Shown: positions 1 to 16,568 of the stretch, piece by piece
Layout: each line of letters begins with the position of its first letter
Numbering within the stretch: position 1 is the first letter of the stretch
Translations under genes and position numbers: made by a program
Assembly: GCA_000320605.2 (NCBI GenBank)
Contig: KB445803.1
Location: 192,382-256,381 of the forward strand
DNA from: Gelatoporia subvermispora B
Lineage: Eukaryota; Basidiomycota; Agaricomycetes; Polyporales; Gelatoporiaceae
DNA: 64,000 nt
Direction: 5' to 3'
Notes under the pieces: generated by a model
Database searches by the model: none
Told to the model about the DNA's origin: nothing
The model's input: the letters and a program-made list of their open reading frames with translations, nothing else

Positions 1-4849
<4,849 letters not shown>

Positions 4850-6460
4850 GGTTGTGTCAATGTTTGCGTGGAAGAAGGCAAGAGTCGTGTTTTCAGCTAA
4901 TGCCCCGCGGCGCGGGTGGTATGTAATGCCGTGTCCGTGTCTGACCCACTACAGTAGTGAAGGTGTACCCTACGTGCTGTACTTGTTCCGGTGTACGCTT
5001 CTGTCGTGCTGCTGCATCTCTATCTCATATACCGAGTCGAATAGAAAGAAGTTGAAGTTTTTGGTCTCAATTCGGGGCGACGGTCTGAGGTGCCCGTTGT
5101 TTCCGCAGTAAGTCTTCCTCACAGTCGGTCATATCACATGCGCCGCACTCAAGCATATGTCTTTAGGGAAGTCATCTCTCCGCTAGTCGTGATGCATACA
5201 GAATCTTCCACAATCGCGGTTTTCATTACTCATCGGTATAGGTGACTCTAAAATTCATGTATCATGCCTGATGCGTAGGTCGGCGACGTGCCCACTTCTC
5301 CCGGGAATCCGATGCGTGTGGCCTCTCAAGCTCGACCACCGCAGTACTTAGCCTGTACGGGATGGCGTCTGAAGGTATCAGAGCATTCATCCAAGGCCAG
5401 CCCACGAACCCTCGCCCCTGAACTACGGAAGATTTAGAGCAGCAATTCTTTTGACAGAATCTGCGTAGTCTGCCAGGTTCCCCCCCACCCCATCGGCGTC
5501 GGTGCATGGTCTGCGCTCGGGCATTGCGTCGACGACCGACGAGTTTACACTAGCCTGGAACAGCATCTTTCTATGACGTCTCCAGGAGTTGCAAAACTGA
5601 GCGCTGTTACCCGCGTTCCGACCAATCACGGATCTACTCCATAAGTCCCACCACGGCTTTCCACGACTGGTCAAGTGAGTAGCCGGAGCCAGCACTGTGA
5701 GGGTCAGCCAATAGATACCCAGTCCGGTGGGATCTGCTGTAAGTCTTGAAGCTTGACCCTTGGTCATGTCAGGGTATCCTCGCAGTGTATTCGGTCATGT
5801 TTAGGTGCTTGCCGCAATTGGCGCCTCAAGGCGCTCTCTTGTAGACGCCGAAAGCGTAGCGAACGTCCGGCATGATCCCACGGAGTCGCCCTAACCCTGA
5901 CTGGCAACATGTGTCCGGCGCGACATTTTTACCTGGAAGTTTTAGCTGCCTACCTCTAACTGCGAATGACATCGTCGAGACCTGAAATAGTCGAAACAAC
6001 CATCACCGTTTCATTCATACAAGCGTTTGCACCACCCCGATCCCTCTCTTTTCATATCCGACTATAAGCAGGGACACGCTTCCCCGGCCCCATACCACCG
6101 GAGGAGTCAGAGCATCTAGTGAGTAGGACCCTGCAATAGTCTTCCATGCGGAGCCAGAGACTGAGACGACTCTACACGACTACGGGGACTTTGTCAAAAC
6201 AGATGTCATGACTATATTGCATCACAAAACTAAATGCGTATGTTTGCAATTCTGATAGACCAGGGGTATGGGCTACATACAGTCGAAGTATCGGCCTCCT
6301 GGAAACCACATATTTCAGTCTCGATCAACCACTGCGTGACATACCTAGCATAGCGAAACCCGACCCTGAACAACACCGGCTATCCCACAACCCCGAGCAG
6401 TCAGCGACCCCAGTGGTTTCGTCTACCTGCTACCCGCTGCATCCTCTGAGCGATGTACAG
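4850..6460. other. Intergenic, no gene recognised
   Basis: This covers the SRPK 3' flank and the 5' flank of the first DUF3237 gene. Only short unsupported open frames are present. I see no repeat or RNA gene. Confidence 0.5.
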
Positions 6461-6468
6461 TATAAATA
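6461..6468 (+). promoter_or_regulatory. TATA box of the first DUF3237 gene
   Basis: TATAAATA lies 64 nt upstream of the ATG at 6525. The two paralogues at 8388 and 14649 have TATAAAG at nearly the same distance, which supports a real core promoter. A near-direct repeat of AGCATTCGA lies between this box and the ATG. Confidence 0.7.
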
Positions 6469-6524
6469 ACCGTGTCAGGGCTCCAGAACAGCATTCGAAC
6501 AAGCATTCGACTCGAAGACGCAAC

Positions 6525-7184
6525 ATGCAGACATTCCTATATCTGCTCACCTCTCTCGCAACCTTGGCGGTGCATGCATTCGCTGCTTGTGCAGTAACGC
6601 TTCCCCAGTTCGAGCTGCTCTTCACTGGACCGCTTGTTATTGGAAACACCGACATCGTGAACGGCTCGTACGGCTCCCGACTCAATGTGGCTTTGCTAAC
6701 GTCAGTGAAACAATATTGTGTAATGTGAAGATATTGATGCAGTGGATCCATACAGTGGCAACCTCTCGGACTCTAGCGGAAAGCTTGCCGCTAAGCTGGT
6801 GTCGGGAACCAACGTAGAAAATGGCATTGTTGCTGCAGATGGAATTTACTTCCCGAATGGCCGATTAACGTATCAGTGGGAAGTCGACGGAACGTTTGCC
6901 TTCATCGAGGCGCGAGGTGTCGGGTGAGTAGATATTGCAGGAAAATTCGGTGATGTTTACCTTTCTGATCTGATGTCTAGAGAGGTGTTCGTCGCGCACA
7001 TGGACTATATGTAAGTGGAGCAGTGTATACGCAGCGTAGCTCATACTTACTTCTCCTGACCAGGCACCTGGAGACGGACTCGGAGACGTGGAGTTTTCTC
7101 AACAGCAGGTTCCTGTTTGCGAACGTCACCTGGGACTCTCCGACGTCTAATACACCCACTGTCAGTGTATTCGGACTCGTTTGA
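6525..7184 (+). CDS. Small secreted DUF3237-family protein (paralogue A)
   Basis: Four exons, 6525-6700, 6756-6923, 6981-7010 and 7064-7184, encode 164 aa. The first 20 or so residues form a signal peptide (MQTFLYLLTSLATLAVHAFA). The mature protein then opens with LPQFELLFTGPL, like both paralogues. DUF3237 hallmarks follow: GNLSDSSGKL, the VAADGIYFPNGRLTYQW block, and the end block HLETDSETWSFLNSRF. The function of DUF3237 is not established; it is a small beta-rich domain found in bacteria and fungi. The start is chosen at the methionine that opens the signal peptide; an in-frame ATG at 6453 lies before the TATA box and is unlikely. The gene converges on paralogue B. Exon 2 is 168 nt in all three copies, so they clearly arose by duplication. 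Confidence 0.88.
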
Positions 7185-7746
7185 TGGAGGAACCATGAAT
7201 TGTGACACCGAACAAAGTGGAACCTGTTAACGGCCCATAATTTAGAACGGCTACCCTATGTACCTGTCGTTTGCATGGATGTCGATTCAGCGTCGATGCT
7301 GACATGATCAATGCATGACCGCATGTCGAAGTCATAGAGACCAATGCCCAGAATCCGACGATGTAGCAGCGTCGTGTGTGTTATGAGCGAGACCCCTCAA
7401 GTCCAGATCATAAGAGAGAGCATAGATTGCGTTGAAATGTGTTATGAGATAGTTGATCTATGCAGTCGGGTGGGAGGATTGTATTCTGGAGAGATCGGCG
7501 CTTTGTAATTATATGTACAGGCGCCCACTGCCGGGCACGACCGAGGGCGAAGAATCCATGCAAAGCACCAAAAGCATATATTACAATTGAAGGTCTGTGC
7601 GCTGAGAGATGTTATGAACTGCTGTATCGATGCTTCCATCTAAGATGTTCGATGACTCGCTGCATCGCGGTAGTCGAAAGAATACAATTGACTAGCCTTT
7701 GTGCGTAATATAGACAAGAAACAAAGGCAGACACAGTAGCAGTAGT
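7185..7746. other. Spacer between convergent DUF3237 genes A and B
   Basis: About 560 bp between two stop codons facing each other. No gene is recognised. It must hold the 3' ends and polyadenylation sites of both genes. Confidence 0.6.
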
Positions 7747-8388
7747 TTAGATGGAGCCGAAGATTGTCAGGATGGGACTCGGTGTCCCGAATGTCAAATT
7801 TGCTACCAGGAAGCGACTATTCAATGAACTCCATGTCTGAGAATCCGTCTCAAGATGCCTACACAAGCGTTACGCTATTGGTTATAGAAATCAGTATAAG
7901 ATGTGTGGACTCACACGTAGGTTAAATCGCTAACGCCCAACTCCCTGAGGCTAAGTCAGAAAATGCCTTTCAGAGGCTACCCGCAAGACAATCACTTACC
8001 CAACCCCCTGCATATGGAGATATGCGAGCTCTCCATCCACGATCCACTGAAGGGTGGCTTTCGCATCCGGGAAGAACGTCCCGCTTGCAGAGACTACGCC
8101 ATCGTCCGCGGAGGTGTTGGGAACTACAGTGGCGACCAAGTTACCAGACGTGTCAGATAGATTTCCGCTTAAGTGTGTGTCAGGAAAAGAGTGTAATGAG
8201 TATTTGAGGACCTACGAGAGCACGGGGGCGCTCAGCCTCGAGCCAAACGGTCCAGCAATTAAGCTGAGGTCGCCGATACTGATCGGGCCGGACAGTATGG
8301 TCTCGAACCGCGGAGCAGGAGCAGGAGCTGCGAACGCATTGGCCAGAACGAGCACAAAGCCTGCGAATTTTGAGACGACACTATACAT
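7747..8388 (-). CDS. Small secreted DUF3237-family protein (paralogue B)
   Basis: Four exons on the minus strand, 8216-8388, 8000-8167, 7915-7950 and 7747-7858, encode 162 aa. A signal peptide (MYSVVSKFAGFVLVLANAFA) is followed by APAPAPRFETILSGPISIG. The DUF3237 body shows GNLSDTSGNL, then SASGTFFPDAKATLQW, and it ends with HLETDSQTWSSLNSRF. Intron phases 2,2,2 and the 168-nt exon 2 match paralogues A and C. Exon 3 is 36 nt here against 30 nt in the others. Secretion is inferred from the signal peptide. The molecular function is unknown. Confidence 0.87.
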
Positions 8389-8450
8389 TGCCAACCCGAG
8401 TTCTGCGAGGGCGGATGCTGAGCTGAGTCTGGTGAGCCTGGAGTCGAGGG

Positions 8451-8457
8451 CTTTATA
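8451..8457 (-). promoter_or_regulatory. TATA box of DUF3237 paralogue B
   Basis: TATAAAG on the minus strand, 63 nt upstream of the ATG at 8388. Its position and sequence agree with paralogues A and C. Confidence 0.7.
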
Positions 8458-10219
8458 CTTCCCAAGCCATGATGTGTAAGGAACGCGCTTGTTCCCTGAT
8501 GAACACAGCTCGCCATCATTCCAAGCCCAGCGTCCCGAGAAATTCCGCAAGATGACCAATGCTTTGTAAAGTTGGTAGGCAATGCGCCAGTCCCGGCAGT
8601 CTGATGCAAAACTTCAGTAAGTAGCTGAAATTCGACAGAAGATGTACGAGGCTGGAGCTCAAGACATAACATGACGTGCCAGTGCGACCGAGCACAATTC
8701 GGACGGGCACCAACGTGACTACTCACTTCGGAGTTCCTACTGGCCGTACAAACACTGCGGGGGACTCGCAACGCGTGTCGCTGCCGTGTCTGCAAGGTGC
8801 CGCCGGGCACGCTGCGGGAGGGCTACTTCCGTCATGTCTGCTGCCGCTGTGGGCACGCTATGTATACGGCGTCTTCGCACTATGCAACAGTGTGGCGTAC
8901 ACTTGATGCGCTAGCTGCGGCTACGCACAAAGCGATGATCTACAGCCTGGAAAGTTCCTGCGCCGGGAAACCACGTTCTAGCTGCGGGTACGTCCGTGTA
9001 GTGGTGCAAAGAACTGCACCTAACCATTGATCAGGGTCACTGTCGGAGACCGACGTGCGTGGGCACTACTTGTGAGATGACTGCAGGTGTGCTCAACAGA
9101 GATGCCTTTGTCACGTTCGTTTGGCTGTCCCCGTCCCGAGTACTGGCTCCTGAGCGAGCAGAAATGCACCAGCTGCTGACTTCGTATTTTCGACGGAACA
9201 TAATTCTGACTCTGTCAGACCTCTGCTCAAGGATACAGAATGAATGTGAAGTACAAGATTCGTGCCAATTAGCAGATATGTGAGTGACCAGAGCATGTCA
9301 GTTCCATAACCCACGGGTCCGGATCGCCGCGACGCGCTTACTGCATGCCAGCGGTGCACGCCAATGATTGGCACTTAGCGCTCATCGTCAACCCGTGGGC
9401 TGTCGTTCAACGCAATCGCGAGACCCGATACTTGCAGAGTCCAGACACAATCCCGACTTTCTGACCAGCGTCCCATGGACACCAAGTATCTCGTCGCCGA
9501 CACGCTCATGTACAACGCCGCTGGGAGTGTCGAGCTATAAGCTTCCTGGGGTACTTTCCAAGTTCTGCAATTGGACATTCATAAACAAATTTCAAATGTC
9601 ATGTTCTCTTACACCGAGTCACCAAATCACTCAGAAAAGCGCGGACACCCGAACACAGATCATTATTAGGTTGTTCCGCGATCGCGAAGACCTTACTGAG
9701 TTCTGGAATATCAGATCACATCGATTTCTCGCTTTTTATACTGATGTTGTTGTCTAGACTCTAGGGGCTGAAAAGTTCCGACAGTTAATTCCACTGCGCT
9801 TGCACAACTTCCCGCTCACGATTTTCCCGCTCCAGAAATGACCAATGCTTATAGGCGCTCCTGAGACCGGCCACACGCTCCCTTGCAGAAGACGGAGCTT
9901 TCAGAGTCTCAGACTGTCTCTCGACGCAGGTTGCGCTAAGAGGCTGTGCCGCGAGCTGGTACATGGCCTTGAGTTCAGTGATGATCGCCCAATACACTGC
10001 TCGAATACAGAGAGCAGGCACGATGGTCAGCTCCTCCTATGCGATCAAATCTCCGGGGCTTCTCCGACGGAACTGGTGTCTGAGAGATCCAAATTGGGAC
10101 CCCGTTTCTCCGCTGGGCCACGAGCGTCTCTGCGTGCTGTGGCTATGATATATGACCTTGCCGTCCGACGTATCCTCAGCTCTGTATTTCTCCCCGCCAC
10201 CATTGCGCCATCATTCAGG
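8458..10219. other. Intergenic, no gene recognised
   Basis: This separates DUF3237 paralogue B from kinase K1. The frame of K1 is open from about 9845, so the 5' end of K1 could lie further upstream than I place it. Nothing else is supported. Confidence 0.45.
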
Positions 10220-12778
10220 ATGTTCAACATCACTATCGAGAACTCTTTCAACACTCATCGACGCTGCCAGACGCGTCTAACTCATACACATGCACAACAA
10301 CCGGCGACAGCTCGTGCCACAAGTACGAACATCAAGGTCTTCGCTCCAGTTGTCGTCGTTGTATACGCCATCGTCGCCTTCCTGTACCTGTTCTTTGACA
10401 TGCCAGAACCTGCCCATCCACGCGTTCAAACCGCTGGTATTCCATTTGCAAGTCCATTTCGCCACGGACTGCTGGTCATCGAGTTTCCCAGCTGGAGCCA
10501 CATCCTCCGAATTGTGTTCTTCGCCTCATACATGTCCGTGGTTTGCACAGTTACCTACTTTTTCCGCCGCCTTATTTCCATCCAACGGGCCATGATGGAA
10601 AGTACAAAGTCTTTGTCAATCCTTGACACGACCGTTGCCACACGACAACACCGGTCGGTGCAAGCTCAACCCACTACCCTACGAGACGCATCTTGTGATT
10701 GTACTGCGCTTCCGACTCCTGTTACATCCTCGACAACGTCACTCCCGAACCTCGTACAATGTGGTGCAAGCGATTCCGGATCAACATTGGGATCCTCTGT
10801 AGATCCAGCGGATGTCGACGGTGATCTTACGGGACCAAGTGCAGCTTCAGGCATCCCTGATAGTCGATACCCTGTGCCTCGAACGCCTCCGAAGATGTCT
10901 GTGGCGTTCTTGACTCAGGAAGACCTGTCCACGCGCACCCAACGTCAGCCTGCCGCCACAAGCAACGGTAGAGGTCAATACTCGCCTCTGAATTCTGCTC
11001 CCAATATCAAGACAGTCTTGAGCTCCCGCGTCGACGACGGATGGTCAGCTCCGGGCGCTTCGGGTAACAACTCGGTAACTGGTCCTGGAAACCCGATAGA
11101 TCTCGTGTCGCACGTCACCTCGGACGAGACTTCAAGTATGACTAATTCTTCGACCAACGCACCTGCCAAACCTGTCTCCGATTCGGCGAACAAATCTCGC
11201 CACAACCACATGCATTTTCTGTCAACATCGAACTGCCTCCCATCCAACAGGTCGCACTTTCTAGCTTTCCGACGAGCAATCGAGTTCTTCCACCTGTTGA
11301 GCAGCTTCTGCCGCAATCAAATGAAGACAGCAACTTGGGCGTATCTCCTACGAAGACTATGGTCTCTGTATCAACGATGCAAGAACTAGTTGATATTCAA
11401 GTTGCAATTAACAATCACAATTACAAGCCTGAGGCGAAGAGTCCTCCCAAGATCTTCAATCTTGGCACCGGCTCCGTCTACGTCTTGCACGGTCTGATCG
11501 GGGAAGGTACCTCTGGCCGGGTCTTCTGGGCTGAAAGGCACAATGGCAAATCCTACGCTGTAAAGGTGGTCTTCAAGCATAGAGAATATCGTGTTATGGG
11601 TGCCCGGGACTATCTGGTCAGGGAGAAGGAAATCTTGCAGAGGATTTCGGATGATCGTGCTCCTTGCTTGGTTAGTCTTGTTGAGTCTTGGGATGACGAC
11701 CAGTACATCTATCATGTGATGGTGAGTAGTCTAATTTTATGAGTCCAACGCCACTAAGTAAGCCACACAGCGCCTGTACCCACAAACACTGCGTGGTAGG
11801 ATGTCGAGGCAGTCTGAAGCACCCATCACGGATTCGCAGATCAAGTTCCATCTGGCAGAGATAGTGCGTTCATGTTCCGTGTATCATTGCGAAGGTCTGA
11901 CCATTCCCTTTAGGTCATCGGTCTGCATTGGCTGCATTCTCACGGAATCATGCACCGCGATCTCAAACCTGATAATATCCTGCTCACACCTGACGGATTT
12001 GTCGAGGTTGGCGACTTTGGGCTCTCCAGGTGTGCACCACCCGGCGTGAACGCTAAGTATTGGACCGTCGAGAATGACTTCGCTGGAAGCCCGGGATACT
12101 ACGCACCTGAAGTCGTCTCCGGCTCGGGAAGATATGATAGCAAATCTGATATTTTTAGTCTCGGTCTCATTTTCCTCGAAATGCTGACTCGTCGCGACGC
12201 GCCTTACTTTCGGTGCACTTCTGTGACACAGCAATTGAAGAACATGAGGAAGAGGTACTCGGATGATTTCTTCTCTTCGCCGGATGTGGTCGTCAGTGAC
12301 GACCGCGCACGAGATTTGATGTTGAGGGTAAGTCGTGTTTGACTCTGCGGTACTATACTTATGATTTCTAATTGTGGTCAAGATGCTCCGCTGGAGCCCT
12401 GAACATCGTCCTAGTACCAGCGAGCTTATTGCACACCCGTATTTCTCGGATATCGACTGGGAAATGCTCAAGGCGCGCCGTTGTCCCTGTACGTCTTTAT
12501 CGCTCGATATTTCACTACTGCTGATTAGTGTTTCATTAGTCGACAAAGTTTCTACCGTCTTTGAACGGCCCGAAACCTATCCGAATATCGACTTTCGTAC
12601 ATTCCGAATAGGTAAGGAGGAGGCTCGATACGATAAAAACGATGCCGAGTTCGATGGGAGTCACTTCCTTCTCCCAAGTGAAGCCGTCTATGCACAGCTT
12701 GGTCGAGATGTCTGCGACCCGGGGCGGTTCAGGTACGTATGTCCTAGCTGGTTGGAACGTGATATGCGTTGCATGTAG
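10220..12778 (+). CDS. Protein kinase K1 with two N-terminal membrane segments (frame break in exon 1)
   Basis: Exons 10220-11721, 11771-11863, 11914-12327, 12383-12488 and 12540-12778. The kinase domain has ATP loop GEGTSGRVFW, lysine in YAVKVV, catalytic loop HRDLKPDN, DFG within VGDFGLSR, and GYYAPE, so it looks catalytically competent. The N-terminal 400 or so residues contain two hydrophobic stretches (VFAPVVVVVYAIVAFLYLFF and ILRIVFFASYMSVVC) and a Ser/Thr-rich linker. Exon 1 is 1502 nt and cannot be read in one frame. Upstream coding uses one frame up to about 11150; the kinase frame is open only from about 11143. A one-base deletion, real or from assembly, explains this. A phase-0 intron at about 11075-11250 is an alternative with a weak donor. 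The start at 10220 is tentative. Exon plan and phases equal those of K2, K3 and K4. Confidence 0.75.
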
Positions 12779-14579
12779 AATAGGCAGGCCCAAGCCGGGC
12801 CCTTATTAGCGTCACCGGATCTGTTCCCTGTGATATCCCATCTTGCTGCTCGTGTATCCATAGGTGTATCCCTTGTTGTGCATGTAGAATACGCTGCCCC
12901 AATATTATATGACATTCGCTGAAAGAAACATCACTGTTTGTGAGCCCTTTGAGACACCCCCCGAATCCACGTTAGGACACATGACGGGCACTGTGTGGAT
13001 CTCGAGAACTAGGCATGCATCGCTACTGGACATCAGACCCCCGGAGCTACTTAACTCAAGGATCACTTTCGCTCCCCGGCTCATCTCAGCATATTTGAAG
13101 GTGTATGAACTTCATAAGGAACACTTCTCTTGAAATCAACTGCTCACAGGCAACATACATTCTGGCGTAAGCATTTCTTACCAACTGTTTTCTCTTCACA
13201 TGTAACATCATCCGCATTCTGCTTGCATCGAACAGCTGATACACTGCAGTCGGCGTGCTTGCGCCTTATACGGTAGCGCGTTCTATTGATGCGCCGAATG
13301 GATACTTCTACGCTCGTTGGTGGTTGGTGGTACATTGCATACTCGGATGACGCTTCCGGTGAATATACCCCAAACCTGAAAATAGACATGCAAGATAGGG
13401 GTGGGCCACAGACTGTCCCAGGGTTGCTTCATCTCCGCATTAGAGGTGTTACGCACCGAGCTTAACGCCACTCTTGTTTACATCACATCGGAATCGTACC
13501 ACCTGTTAATAATCGTTTTCAGATTATTCAATTCTCTGTCATCCTCAGTGAAAGGACAGAATTTAGTTGTAGACTATACGATCGTGAACACAATCGATCG
13601 AACGCGGACCTCTCTCCTTCACTTGGAGGACGTAACTGGGGCTTCCGGGATTGACGTATTATGGCGCGCGTGTGATGGTCCCTGGCATCCAGTGCTTTCA
13701 CTTTCTAGCAATTGATACCTTCACGTCCGCACTTGTCCCACAGTGACCGTGACATTTGCCTGCTGTGGGATGAGAACGTGACGTCCATGAGTAAGTTGCG
13801 TCAGGAAGTTTCCAGATACGCTTGCTTGCGATCCTTGACTCCAGAGTGCCAATTGCAGGGTTCCAGGGTGCTGCTGGCGGCTGTGTGAAGCCTCCGATAC
13901 CCACGACAACTCCACCTAGCGGATATGAACACCAGCAGATACAAGAAGCCTTCGGGGTCTCTCCGGTGAGATGCAAGCCCCGAGGACAACCTCAGCATTG
14001 CTCGTGTCAGTTCCGGTGTTCGCCTTTCGGGAGGTGGTACGAATCGGATCCAAATTTGGTTCCGAGCATCCCTGCGTTCGTTGGAAGCGCGCGCGTAGTA
14101 ATATTCCTTATTTGGTAATTTTGGTGCGGACTCAAACCAGCAGCGGATGCCACACGACTTGTGGCTTGATGTAGTCTGAACATTTTTGTTACTTCCGTGC
14201 CAAGGGCCAGAATGCCCGGCGTGTTACGTTTAGTACGCACAGTGAGAGAACGGGTCCATCCATTGCTCTTCCTTGGTTCAGATGCAAATCTGTTTACATG
14301 GGTCTTACATTTTCTGTTCACTGTTCCCGAGACACCGGTCGTCTGTCAGCGGGCGTCCCCAGTGGTGACGTTTATCCGTCGCAGGTACCGCCAGTAATGC
14401 GCGGGTGCCCGATCATGGCATTCCAAGTCTCATTTCACCGGAGTGCGAACAATTTAATCATCCCCGCCCTCCGGACCTGCAACTCCGCCTTCTGACAAGG
14501 CGACGTCGCCCATGGTGTCATCACACCGCCGCAGGCACGGTGACATATCGCAGCCGCCTTTGATGCACGCACCAATTAG
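12779..14579. other. Intergenic, no gene recognised
   Basis: Short open frames only. I looked for a further DUF3237 copy because paralogues lie on both sides, and found none of the conserved blocks. Confidence 0.45.
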
Positions 14580-14587
14580 TATAAAGG
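14580..14587 (+). promoter_or_regulatory. TATA box of DUF3237 paralogue C
   Basis: TATAAAGG, 69 nt upstream of the ATG at 14649. It is equivalent to the boxes before paralogues A and B. Confidence 0.7.
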
Positions 14588-14648
14588 GTGGATATCATTG
14601 GCGACATGGTGGCTCATTGAATATCTTCACAGCGCCCACACTCACAAG

Positions 14649-15351
14649 ATGCAATCGACTTTGTTGAAATTCCTGGCAGTCATTCTCCTTGCCGTCTTGG
14701 CTTACGCAGAGCCAGCACCGTTACCACAGTTTGAGCTGTTGTTCTCAGGGCCACTGCTTGTCGGGGAGTTCAATCCCGTGTCTGGACTCCTCGGGACCCG
14801 GATCAACGCTCCCATTGTCGGGTACGTAACCCTTACATTCGCCCCTGCAAGCCGTCCAGCAATGTGTCTCACCGCGTTTATAGGGGTAACGTATCCGATG
14901 CTGCAGGCAATTATGCGGCCACAATCATACCTGGCCCTGGAGCCGAGCACGGTGTAGTCGCTGCAGATGGGACATTCTTCCCCGACGCACGGATGACACT
15001 CCAATGGGCCGTTGACCAGAGATTTGCTTATATCGACGCGTTAGGAGTTGGGTACGAGCATCCACGTCAATATTCGGTGTCATACTCAAAACAATTTACA
15101 GTATCGCGGGTGTGAGGGACATGTTTTACGCGTACGTGCAACGCGAATTTGCGAGTTTAGTCTCTCAAGTACTAACATAATCTTCCAGACACCTGGAGAC
15201 CGACTCGCCGACATGGGAGTACTTGAATAACCGTTTCATCATTGCAAACCTCACATTCGGGGAGCCTACGCCCATCGTTACTTTCTTCGGCATCAAGATG
15301 GATAATTCTTCCTTGTATACATCGACTGCTTTGGTACAACAGACGTCTTGA
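14649..15351 (+). CDS. Small secreted DUF3237-family protein (paralogue C)
   Basis: Four exons, 14649-14821, 14884-15051, 15102-15131 and 15189-15351, encode 177 aa. A signal pe­ptide (MQSTLLKFLAVILLAVLAYA) precedes LPQFELLFSGPLLVGE. DUF3237 blocks are GNVSDAAGNY, GAEHGVVAADGTFFPDAR and HLETDSPTWEYLNNRF. The C-terminus runs about 14 residues past those of A and B, into a Ser/Thr-rich tail. Exon 2 (168 nt) and exon 3 (30 nt) match paralogue A exactly in length. It is separated from the A/B pair by kinase K1 and about 6 kb, so the duplication is dispersed rather than strictly tandem. Confidence 0.88.
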
Positions 15352-15757
15352 GACGAGAAGCCTGCATCCCGCGTTAATATTATATTGTACCGCATTATCG
15401 AATTATATTATCTCGATTCCCATTTTGCTCTTCCCACAGATCATTATCATGATTTAGCATCATGCATTCAGAGGCGACAGTCACAAGTATCCTGAGATTC
15501 GTGAGTTTGATCAAAGGAGATTCCACCTCGACAAAGGTTCAAATGGTGTGGATTCCAGAGCTGTGTGGGCGGATGTATGAGCGTCTAGATAAGATAAGAC
15601 GCGATGGCTACTCTGGCACTCAGTTGACCCCGTCGGGTCCCCTGACGGTCACGACCAGGCCATTGTCGCCGCAAGACGCCACTCTTCCGCAGGCTGTTTC
15701 ACCAATGGAACCCCCTATTAGTGGCTTCTTATTCGCAACCGCCATCTGCTTGCTATA
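15352..15757. other. Intergenic, no gene recognised
   Basis: About 400 bp between DUF3237 paralogue C and the first BTB gene. It holds their 3' and 5' flanks and nothing else that I can support. Confidence 0.5.
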
Positions 15758-16568
15758 ATGGATCCATCGCATGATGCGACAAAAGTAATCGGCACACCAA
15801 GCAAACATCCGAACTTCTATTTCACCGACGTGGTCTTCTTGGTACGGCTTGACGACCTTTGGGAGGTATATCTAAGCACATCGTCAACATAATGACTAGG
15901 TGGAAGGTGTGCTTTTTAAAGTGCACCGGCGCAACTTCGAGAATGACTCTGAGGTCTTCCAAACTATGTTCTCACTACCAATTGCGGAGGGTGAGATAGC
16001 GGATGGCTCCAGCGACGAGCATCCTCTCGTCTTGCGGGGGATCAAGCAAGACGATTTTGTTCAGTTGTTGCGTGTCATGTTCCCCCAGTGAGTACCACAC
16101 TTATGTGACACACGACACGAGAAGCTGATGACAATCAGCTACGACTCAGAGGATCCCCTGACGCTCAACCAGTGGATTTCCGTGCTGAACCTTTCCACGA
16201 TGTGGCGCTTCGACCGCCTCCGCGCCATCGCTATCCGCAAACTCTCAGCCATGCTCGACGAACCCATCCAGCGCATCGTCCTCGCTCAGACGTACCACGT
16301 CACCGAGTGGCTCGTGCCAGCCCTGAACGCGCTTGCCCGGCGAGCAGAGCCGCTACAGCCCGCAGACGTCGAGCAGATAGGGGTGGATTATGCACTGAAG
16401 ATCGCAGCCGTACGCGAGAGCTTCGGCGAGACAACCCAGTGCCGGTGCCAGTGCTACTCTTGCTACAATGGCCACCGGAACGACTATGGGCGCCCGGCGG
16501 CATCCAGAGGGGCTACAGATTTCTCTGCTAAGATTCGCGCAGTATTCGGAGCTGAAGTGCTGCCGTAG
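15758..16568 (+). CDS. BTB/POZ domain protein
   Basis: Three exons, 15758-15841, 15900-16087 and 16139-16568, encode 233 aa. The BTB fold is read as FYFTDVVFL joined by a phase-0 splice to VEGVLFKVHRRNF, then DSEVFQTMFSLP and LRGIKQDDFVQLLRVMFP. This is the common Agaricomycete BTB pattern. The C-terminal half is helical (LSTMWRFDRLRAIAI, then LNALARRAEPL). BTB domains mediate dimerisation and sometimes recruit Cullin-3; no partner can be deduced. An apparent 34-nt intron starting at 15866 was rejected because the donor at 15842 gives a normal 58-nt intron and a better protein. The next BTB locus lies 1 kb downstream in the same direction. Confidence 0.85.

Noticed and set aside
15866..15899. 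34-nt intron in the first BTB gene
   Set aside because: It is too short for splicing here. The donor at 15842 gives a 58-nt intron and the expected BTB sequence.
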